A DNA stretch of 42,414 nucleotides from Ectocarpus siliculosus. Taxonomy: Eukaryota > Sar > Phaeophyceae > Ectocarpales > Ectocarpaceae. The position numbers and the translations under genes were made by a program. Each line of letters starts with the position of its first letter. Position 1 is the stretch's first letter. The stretch spans positions 7,214,359-7,256,772 of the forward strand of contig FN649727.1 in NCBI GenBank assembly GCA_000310025.1. The letters are read 5' to 3'. Under the pieces are notes generated by a model. The model was not told the origin of the DNA, did no database searches, and saw only the letters and a list, made by a program, of their open reading frames with translations. Below are positions 34,485 to 42,414 of the stretch, in pieces.

Positions 34485-35471
34485 GTCCTCGCCCTCGGTT
34501 CGTCTCAGCTGGTTCTTCTTGCTTTCGGATCTTGGAGACGCGGTTGGTGGGCGGATGTTCGTTCCGGGGCTGTCTACCAGGCCTGCACTGTAGAGCGATG
34601 ACGACGCCTCTCGGTCTTCGTCTGGTTGGGTCCGGTACGCAGCCCACAGAGCTGAGGCTTTTCGAACAGGCCGGGAAAGACTCGAGAAGGCGAGAAGAGA
34701 GTATGGATTGTCGTGATCGGTCAACAGAGGTTTTCGCATCGCGAGACGAAGCGACGAAGCGGGGGTGATGGACCGGCATGTTCCATCGACAGTCGAAAAT
34801 CGAAAATGCCCACGGGTTGGGCAATTTGCCGGTGCTGCGGCCGCCGGGTTTTCGAATGCCATTGATGATGTGCTCCAGATACATTCCTTGGACATGGCTT
34901 AAAATTCATCGAGAATCCTACACTCTTGCGAAGACATGCATGCCCGCGCTATCAGATACACCGCGATACCTGCCACAGTCGTTTTAGGGGGCATTCCCTG
35001 CTCGACAAATCCCGCGCGACCACCCACCGTACTATCTTATCTCTCATGTGTCCGATATACCTACAGGGTTTGCAAAAGAGATACACGAACGAGAGAGTCA
35101 AACGCGGTGCATCCAAGTCTACCCAATGTCACCACTATTATTATCGCAAATCTCCACGGCAGAACCAAGACAGGCCATCCGCCCCGTCTCCGATCCATCG
35201 CAACGCAATCAGTTGTTCTGCCAACAAAAGTCTCCCCTCTTGGTCTGCTACACAACAAACAGCTAACGTTACACCACGTGGGCATGCGTCTCGACGGCAA
35301 AAAACAAAAAACGTCTCGAATAAATGCGGGGGGATCGCCCAAAACCTCCCCCCCCTCCCCCACGTTCTTGTGCTGCGTTCCAGCGATTCTCTAAAGCAGG
35401 AGATATTTGCTAATTAATGAAGGAGATCCTGAAAACAAGGCAAGGCCTATTGGGTCTATTTGTCCTCAGCC
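34485..35471. other. Region between the His-rich gene and eIF2B epsilon gene
   Basis: Beyond the duplication end, the sequence is unique apart from ~60 bp at 35142-35200 that resemble the left flank of the gap. A minus frame continues upstream from the His-rich gene to 34884 but is not conserved in copy A. No other gene is seen. Confidence 0.45.
35142..35200. repeat. Short repeat shared with the flank of the gap
   Basis: ATCGCAAATCTCC, GCAGAACCAAGA and CCGCCCCGTCTCCGATC occur in the same order at 29015-29078, directly left of the N gap. Similarity is roughly 80 percent by eye. Confidence 0.6.
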
Positions 35472-38400
35472 CTACTCGTCCTCCTCGGTGGACGCTTCGT
35501 CGTCGCTATCGTCATCCTCTTCTCCCGACGACGACTCGCTGTCTTCTAGCCAGGCCACGAAAGCCTGCACCTCCTTCTGCTCGAACAAGCCCCTCTCCGG
35601 CGATCCCTGCGGCGTCGCCCTGAGGTAGTAGTAGTGGACGTAGTTGGGGGGGGGGGGGCGGGATGAGGCCGCAAGGACAGTGCAACATGAATCCGGAGCG
35701 GCACAGCATAGCCAAACTATCGAGAATAACCATCAGCCAACACGGCATGGGGGAGGGAGAAAATGACAATTTACAAGAATACGAAACCAAGTCAAAGACA
35801 GCGCACACATAACATTCGCCTAAGGTTTCTTTGACAAAAAAAAAACGAACACGACGCGAAGGTACAAGGGCATTGTTGACACTGCGTGACTTACAGCAGT
35901 GGAGAAAACAACGCCAATGACGTGTAGTTTTCCACCATCAAAAGTGCGAAAAAATCAGTGAGAAACCACCTCTTCCCATCTCCACGGTTGCCACTACAAT
36001 TTACCGCCGGCAGTAGTAGTACCCTCTCCTCTCGGCATCGTCTTCGACCCGCAACAAATGCTGGCATGATGACAACGGATGTTGTACGTCCTGACCCCCA
36101 CACGACATGCAACCGGCACCGAAGCTTTATCATGCTCAAGAACTGCATCCTGTTACCCAACAGCTACAACACCCACCGCCATCACGATAACAAGGCTGCC
36201 TAGACTCGTACAGTAGGCGCAACACAAACAGCACGAGAGAGAGACAGACAGACAGACAGATAGATAGACGGCCAAGAGGCGGCCAATGGGTTTCCAAGGC
36301 CGAAGGCGGTCAGACAATTCTCTACCTGCCCCCAGCCTCCCTCCCTCTCACAACAGGACGCTTGCTCCACAACAACAAAAAAACACAGGCACGGTAGCGT
36401 TGTCCGCGACCACAAAACAGAAACGAGCAAAACTTGGTTGACGCCAAGAACCACACCCCACCTTCGCAGCTGTATCCACCGCTCCAGGCAGTCCTCGGAC
36501 ACCATCTCCTCCTGGAAAAAGCTCTGTACCACGTAGCGAAACACCGCCCGCAGGGTACCCTCGCACTCCGGCCTGTTATCGTCGTAGTCCAACCACCGCA
36601 ACGACGGCGAACGGCGAAACAAGTGGGAAATAGCAGCAGTGCAAGGGGAATGTGTACGTGCTGTGGTTTTCTCCACTAGGCTGTCAGTCAGCATTGGTTG
36701 GTACATTTCTTCTGGGGGGCAACCCTGATGAAACACTCGAATGTTGTGTTCAGTGCTCTAGAAATGACCGACGAATTCCTTTCTCTCTCTCTGTCTCTCT
36801 CTCTCTCTCTCTCCCTCTCTCTCTCCCTCTCCCTCTCTCTTCCCCCCCCTGTCTCTCTCTCTATCTCCCCCTCCCTCATTCTCATCTTCTACGCATCAAA
36901 GCCTGGTCCTGGAGTCAGGCGGCACCACTGAAATCTTCGCCCCCCATTTCTCCAGGGACCATCACTCAAGCGTTCGATCCTCTTATCAGAGCAGGCCGTG
37001 CCTTCCAAGCAGCCGCCCACGATAAGCTTGCCAGCCTCGCACGCTGCTGCGGCACGCTTGTCGCGGGATGGATCGTTTCTCGCTCTGCTAGGGGTGTGTG
37101 TGTGTGCTGTGCATGCCGTAGTCGTTAGACCATTGGCCTCGCATCCCTACAAATCGAGGACGGAGAACGCCGGGTTTTCACCGGACCAGGCTAGCACATC
37201 ACCTTGAGAGGGGGGGGGGGATCGCGTTCATCGGTTTCGGTGCCTTCCTCACCTGAGAGCGTATGACTCGACGACCTTGATCATTTCCACGTCGTCCCCG
37301 GCCTCGACGTTGAGCTTGGACAGGAGCGGCTTCCAGTGCCTGAGTTGAGTCTTGACCGCCGCTACCAGAGCCATGCCCTGCGTTGAGAGACACGGAGCGA
37401 GTCGTGAAGAAAAACGAAACGGCTTCACAGAACCAACAAGGTTTTTCGGACTAGAGCAAGAAAACGGTTGGAGAAAATGACAGTCATGGAGAAGCGAACT
37501 TCTTCGCCCAACCGGAGTGAAATTCCCGCAGAGAGAGACGCCACATCTCCAGACCGCGCAGCAACTTGTGACAGACAGGTACGGTAGAGTCGCGACAAAA
37601 AGATCACTTGATCGATATCGTCAACAACTCCACACGCCACACAGCAGTGTCTTGTACACGACATTTAACTGGACACCAAGACAACAACAAATCAACATAC
37701 CACGGGTCGGATCGCACCGCAGAAAAACGGTTTTTCCGAGAGATTTCCATCCCAGAACCCCTCTCGTCGAAGGCTCAACAGACAGAGTGGAAAGTGGTGG
37801 CCTCATGAATCGCCCTTGTCGAAAAAATAAAAATTAACAAGTATCACCAAGACGACGACGACTTACGTTGCCGGTGTCAGCCCCAGCCAAATCGAGCACC
37901 AGTTCCACGGCCGGGCGCATGCACTCCTTGAACTCGCGGTTTTGGGCGAACTTGTAGCTCTTGATCTCCAGCAACAAGTTGTCCAGGGGGTGTCCCTCCT
38001 GTCGCGAGTGACCAGGTTCCCGCACAGGCGTAAGCACAAGTTCTCGTTCACCGCCACGCAAAAGCACAACCATCGTCGCATGATCAGTTCAACGGGCGGC
38101 ACACCAACAGTTCACACGCGCGCCAAGAGAGACGCAAGCAGTCGTGGCAGCCAAGGTACCCCAAGTCCAGCTCTTTCGATGGCATGTCTCCGCATGTGTA
38201 GCTTGCCTTCTCGACTGTCGTTCTTGGAGGGTATTTCCGCGTGCTTCTAGGTGCTAGAGTTAGCCAATAACACACACGAGATGACCTACTGGTAGTTGTC
38301 TATTTTAGGGATCATGTTTGATGTTTGCGTGGCACGAAGGCAAGGGTTTGAGTCCAACCACCTGCGCGTCGACACTCGAGATTCCGGTTGCAGGCGGGGT

Positions 38401-41400
38401 AAGGGTATTTGGGGGTGGGTGGGTCGCACGCCCGTTGTACATGGGCTTTCCCCTGTTTGTAAGGGGGTTCTAAAGAGGAACAGAAACAGGGAGGTCGAGC
38501 TTGAACCAGATTGCCCGTCTGCTGTGCAATAGGTGGAGACTCTCTGCTGAGCAGCCGAAGTTGCCGCAGCGTCGAAACGGCATAGGAATACTTGCAGCAG
38601 GGACCACAGGTAGAGAGGTATTAACCCTAAAGTAGAAGGCAGACAACACCAAACGAAGCGATGTCCAACCAACAGACGGACCACCCCTCGTACCGTTTAC
38701 AAAAAAACACTAGCAGATCGTGTTCGCTGTTCACACTTACCAACAACCTAGACTACTAGCACGCGTATTATCGTAGCAACAACGACGACGACGACGACGA
38801 CGACGACGACAACAACAACAACGACGACGACGACAACAGCAACACCGACAGCAACGACAAGCTTGACATACACCTGGTGACCGTTGAGCAGCATGTCCTT
38901 CACCACCTGGTGGAAGGCCTCTGACCCGTCCATCGCGGCCATGACCTGCAAACCACCGTTCTCATCGTCCGACAGGTCACGGTCGTCCAGCAGGTCGTCT
39001 TCCTCGTCCCTGTTTAGTTCAGTTTAGTTTAGTACAAACAGCATATGGTACCAGTGTTTATTTAGCAAAGACAATGAAACGCGAATCCGTCCTGGTTGAC
39101 TGTAGATCTCGCCGCACCCACAACCCACACACAGCATTTCTAACACTGTTAATACCATGTGTGCACTTTTCAATCGAGACGATACCCCGTGCCCGCGTTC
39201 CATGTTTTCTACAGTATCAGACCAGACCATAAACATGGGTCTTGGTCACGTTTGTCATTCTCTGTGTTTGATATTTTGCGCCTACATGTTCGAGTTGGTG
39301 GCTGCTGTGTGTAACAGGTGCGCAACAGGCACTAATCGACAATTGGGCGTGACTCGGGGAGGAAACGCTGGCAATCAGCTCCAAAACAGGGAACAGCAGT
39401 GTCTGTCAGTTTTGGTGCTCGCTCGTTACCCCCAACACCGTACAACAGCTGTCCTGGTTGTATGACACGTGGCTCACGCCAATCAAAAACAAACACCCCA
39501 ACTACGAAGGAAACGGCTTCAGCTTGGCCAGCTGCCGCTGGCTACCTCGGCTCCAAGAAAGACAATGAACCAAGCCACTTCTTCACTGTCGTCGTGTCGC
39601 TGTAGGGTAAACAGGCGGCGACCACCGTCGTTGCCGACACACCCCGCCGCCCAACACGACCAAGAATCACCTGAACTCCGTCCATCGGTTTCGCTTCCAG
39701 GCCTCCTCTTCCACGCACCCGATGCTCTCACATCGAACCTGCCCCCCGGGGCAAGGACGACACAACAACCAGAGAAAAGTAAAAAAAAAAAAAAAAAGCA
39801 TTTCGCAAATACGACAGTCAAAAAACAAATCAATGAATAGAGTTGATTGTTTGCAACAACCAGAGAAAAGTAAAAAAAATAAAAAATTAAAGCATTTCGC
39901 AAATACGACAGTCAAAAAACAAATCAATGAATAGAGTTGATTGTTTGTCCTGTGCAGACCTCGACGGTGTCCAAGCGCGAACGCCAAAAGCCGTGCAAAT
40001 AAATACACAATTCCGAACTTGTTGTCTTGTTGAACAAGGTTGATTACTGCTGTAGTATCTCTTCCAGCTTGCCAACATCTTCGCCGACAACCTAACAGCA
40101 ACAATGACGGCAGCCCCTCAGACCTACTACGCCAGCAAGGCAACAAAAAGAGAGCATACAACCACACACGTGAAACATAAACGAGCAAAAGCGGTCGGTG
40201 GTCTCAAAAAAGAGAAGAAAATAACTTGATCGTAACTGCTGTTAAGACTGCTGCCCAGTCATGTCTTCGCGACGTACGGTACCTTGTCAACATCGACTGC
40301 TTCCTTGGCGGAGTCCATGCTGTGGTCGTCTTCCCAATCGCTGCCCTGTTTGTCCTCGCTCGCCCACACCCTGGCCCAAGGACAAGCAGCAGCGAACAGG
40401 TATATTGTTAGAGGGCGGCAGACACATGCGACCGCACTCGAAGCCAAAATCAAGCGATTAGACTAGTCAGTCTAGTGGGTTGATTTCGGCTTCTATAAAA
40501 GCTAGCAGCGGCGGCGGCGGCAGCGGCGGACAGGACAAAACAAGGCAGTAGATTCGACGGCAGCATAGAGACACACGAGAACGTCAGGTGTTGTGTCCCT
40601 CGCAGAAGCACCAGCAGCACGGAAGCAAGCAGGGTAGTTGCGAGGTTGTGGGTACAATACTATCTTTCCAGAGCCGGCGATGCCAACAGCCATCGGAGGA
40701 TTTTCACTTTCACTCAAGACCACGGCATAATCCTCCGCACGCTCTTTTCCCCTCTGAGTACGGCAAGAGATGACGTTCGAGTACCTCAAATCGGCGAGAA
40801 TCACTGTAACACCATGCCGTTGCGATTTCGGCAGACAAATCAGCTTGGTTGCAGTCTTGCGGACACAGAACATCTACTTCAGCTCTAGGTCTGTGTATCT
40901 ATCGCTGCGCCTCACGGGGGGCGTGATCACCAATAGCAGCAGCAGAAACAACAACAACGCAAGGTAAACATGAAACGGTGCTTCCTCGACAGAAATCGCA
41001 ACGGAAAAATAAAGGTACCGTGTGGCTCCTTCAGGTCGACAGAACAATCAAGGCAAAAACAACACATATCGTAGATATCGTAGATACCTTCCGAAGCAGG
41101 TCGACACACTACAATCAAGGCAAAAACTGCGCGTAGCACATCGTAGATATCGTAGATTCGCTACCTTCCGACGCCGTCGGGTCCAAGCACGCCCCCACCG
41201 TCACTGCCGCCTTCCGGTGCAACTCCCTCGTCGCTGTCTTCCCTTTCATCGTCTCCGCCTCCGTCTCCCCAGTCGTCGTCGTCTTCCTCCTCCGCTCTTC
41301 CCGACGTTACTCTGAAAAATGGTCATTTGGGGGGGGGGGGGGCTAGATGAAGTTCGGCATCAAGTCGTGGACGGGCCATGATCGTCATGTGATTGTAACA

Positions 41401-41909
41401 CCTAGAAAGGGTTGCCGATATTCCCTCCCTCTCTCTCTGCGAAGTGGCTAACCATGAGGCTGATTCAGCGAGGAACAAGGGAGGGAAGGAGGGGGGGGCT
41501 CGTGATTGAGTTTGGTATCATGCCGTGGATGGGTCATGACCGTCAAGTTGCCTTTGCAAAACCTAGACAGGGTTGTCGATTATCTGTGTGTCTCTCTCCC
41601 CACCTCTCTCTCTCTTCGTAAGGGCTACCCATGAGGCATGAGGCTGCTCCACGCAAGCACCCGCGTGCGCCTCCATCTTTGCGAGAACCCCCCCTCCCCC
41701 CCTCTGCCCCCCGGATATCGTACATATGCGAGTGGCCAAACAAAAACACAAACACAAACGAATTGGCTTGGGTTGACTCCTCGCGACCGCCCCACATCCC
41801 CACCTGGTGAACTCTGCGAGATGTACCCCCTCGCCGACAATGGTGTCCGGTCCCAGCACGCAGCCCCTGGGAACGACGGCTCCGGCCCGGACGATAGCGC
41901 CACCTCGAG
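35472..41909 (-). CDS. EIF2B5: Translation initiation factor eIF2B subunit epsilon, C-terminal half
   Basis: eIF2B epsilon is the catalytic subunit that exchanges GDP for GTP on eIF2. Nine minus-strand exons join in phase: 41909-41804, 41311-41165, 40370-40283, 40091-40048, 39009-38874, 37998-37867, 37377-37253, 36572-36462, 35619-35472 (344 residues to stop TAG). The first gives RGGAIVRAGAVVPRGCVLGP, hexapeptide turns of the left-handed beta helix. Next come an acidic linker (EEEDDDDWGDG), VLGPDGVGRVWASED (matching the VGADGKGYLW region) and HSMDS. The W2/HEAT catalytic domain follows: AFHQVVKDMLL, DNLLLEIKSYKFAQN, LRHWKPLLSKL, LRAVFRYVVQ, EEMVSEDCLERW, EVQAFVAWLEDSE. It ends in a Ser/Glu/Asp-rich tail. 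The W2 Trp-plus-acid motifs are present. The N-terminal nucleotidyltransferase domain lies beyond the window. The 44-nt exon 40091-40048 is the least certain. Confidence 0.88.
36780..36882. repeat. CT microsatellite and pyrimidine tract
   Basis: Interrupted CT/CCCT repeats lie in the eIF2B epsilon intron between exons 37377-37253 and 36572-36462. They give long spurious SLSLSL and ERERER frames. Confidence 0.85.
37111..37203 (+). repeat. Dispersed repeat, copy 3
   Basis: It matches 12685-12775 (GCATGCCGTAGTCGTTAGAC, CTCGCATCCCTACAAA, CGGGTTTTCACCGGACCAGG) with more differences than copies 1 and 2 have to each other. It lies in an eIF2B epsilon intron, antisense to that gene. Confidence 0.8.
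38781..38834. repeat. GAC/AAC trinucleotide microsatellite
   Basis: An ACG/ACA repeat in the eIF2B epsilon intron just after the donor of exon 39009-38874. It yields a spurious poly-Val frame on the minus strand. Confidence 0.85.
39783..39945. repeat. Tandem duplication of about 80 bp beginning in poly-A
   Basis: CAACAACCAGAGAAAAGTAA followed by A-rich sequence, GCATTTCGCAAATACGACAG and TGAATAGAGTTGATTGTTTG occurs twice (from about 39763 and about 39855). It is in the long eIF2B epsilon intron 40047-39010. Confidence 0.8.
40440..40493. repeat. Hairpin-forming inverted repeat in an eIF2B epsilon intron
   Basis: GAAGCCAAAATCAA pairs with TTGATTTCGGCTTC with one mismatch, and inside it AGACTAGT faces its complement. 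It resembles the palindromes at 18259 and 20527 in size and in the CTAGT/AGTCAG core. Confidence 0.7.
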
Positions 41910-42414
41910 CTAGACGACGACAAAAAAGCAAAAAAAGAAACTCATTTGCCAAAAAAACTCGATGCGTGCAGAACGGATATCATGGTCTTGCTATGTTTTT
42001 TTGGGGGGGTCCGGCGGGTTACAGCGAGGGCGGAGGGGAGCCCCACCAATAGATGGGTGACAATCAAAGCCAACATCCAATCGTTGACTCGATGCAGTCC
42101 GATTATCAAGGTCTTGCTACGTTTTGGGGTGCAGCTTGGGCGTGGGTGTGTCGCCCGTGCGCCAACATGAACCGAATCTACGTCGGGTGTGTGTGTGTGC
42201 TATATCGTGCACGTACACTCGGTGAGTGGCGTGATGCGATGTTCTATATCACGTATATCGCGTGGAAAACGCAGCCACCTTCTTGCGCTCAGCTCTTCCC
42301 ATTGCCACACGGCTTCCTTCCAGAAAATATTAATCTCCCTGTGACGAACGCAGCACGTGCTTCCAGGAAACCTCACCCTTGCCCCCCCAAGCACCCCCCC
42401 CCCCCCCCCCCCCC
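41910..42414. other. Right end of window, eIF2B epsilon intron or upstream part
   Basis: The exon starting at 41909 needs one base from an earlier exon, so this stretch should be intron. I could not find a preceding beta-helix exon here. The window ends in a run of about 20 C. Confidence 0.5.

Noticed and set aside
34321-34884. 188-codon upstream extension of the copy-B His-rich frame
   Set aside because: In copy A the matching peptide (NVPEEPRTVPRLPKNL) is in another phase from MDSIK because of indels in GAGGGC repeats, so this is more likely 5' UTR.

Overview
The window is eukaryotic nuclear DNA. It has no operons. Genes are split by introns of about 200-1850 bp that start mostly with GTGAG/GTAAG/GTGCG and often end in C-rich acceptor tracts. 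Long non-coding stretches carry many homopolymers and microsatellites. The intron-rich, GC-moderate style, and a secreted protein combining a WSC-type cysteine domain with a CAP/PR-1 domain, suggest a brown alga (Ectocarpus-like stramenopile). That taxon is an inference, not proven by the sequence. The window starts and ends in poly-G/poly-C runs and has one 100-N assembly gap (29079-29178).

Layout from left to right: (1) The 3' end of a makorin-type E3 ubiquitin ligase (+, 70-1390). (2) A long stretch with no recognisable gene, containing a ~96-bp minisatellite, then a small unrecognised coiled-coil-like gene on the minus strand (about 5653-7348; last three exons well supported). (3) Head-to-head with it, a complete alpha subunit of protein farnesyltransferase/geranylgeranyltransferase I (+, 7815-15464). 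I could assemble eight exons into one 344-residue frame, including a 51-nt microexon and one GC-AG intron. (4) A 4.8-kb stretch without an identifiable gene. (5) A complete eight-exon gene (+, 20243-24079) for a secreted 492-residue protein: signal peptide, Ser/Asp-rich segment, WSC-like domain, Pro/Thr-rich linker, CAP (SCP/PR-1) domain. (6) A minus-strand gene for a His/Met/Pro/Gly-rich repetitive protein (26627-28472).

The 3' half of (5), the spacer and all of (6) occur a second time after the N gap (29179-34484). This is a tandem duplication of about 6 kb. The CAP exons are identical between copies while introns and spacer have diverged. The two His-rich genes each carry a different one-base frameshift. 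(7) The right side holds the C-terminal half of translation initiation factor eIF2B epsilon (-, 35472-41909): nine exons covering the last beta-helix turns, an acidic linker and the W2/HEAT domain. Its N-terminal nucleotidyltransferase part lies beyond the window.

The genes do not form one pathway: protein turnover, protein prenylation, translation initiation and an extracellular defence/cell-wall-type protein are simply neighbours. The most notable items are the duplicated CAP/His-rich block, a ~109-bp dispersed repeat in inverted orientation around one farnesyltransferase exon with a third copy in the eIF2B epsilon gene, and small palindromic hairpins that share a core.
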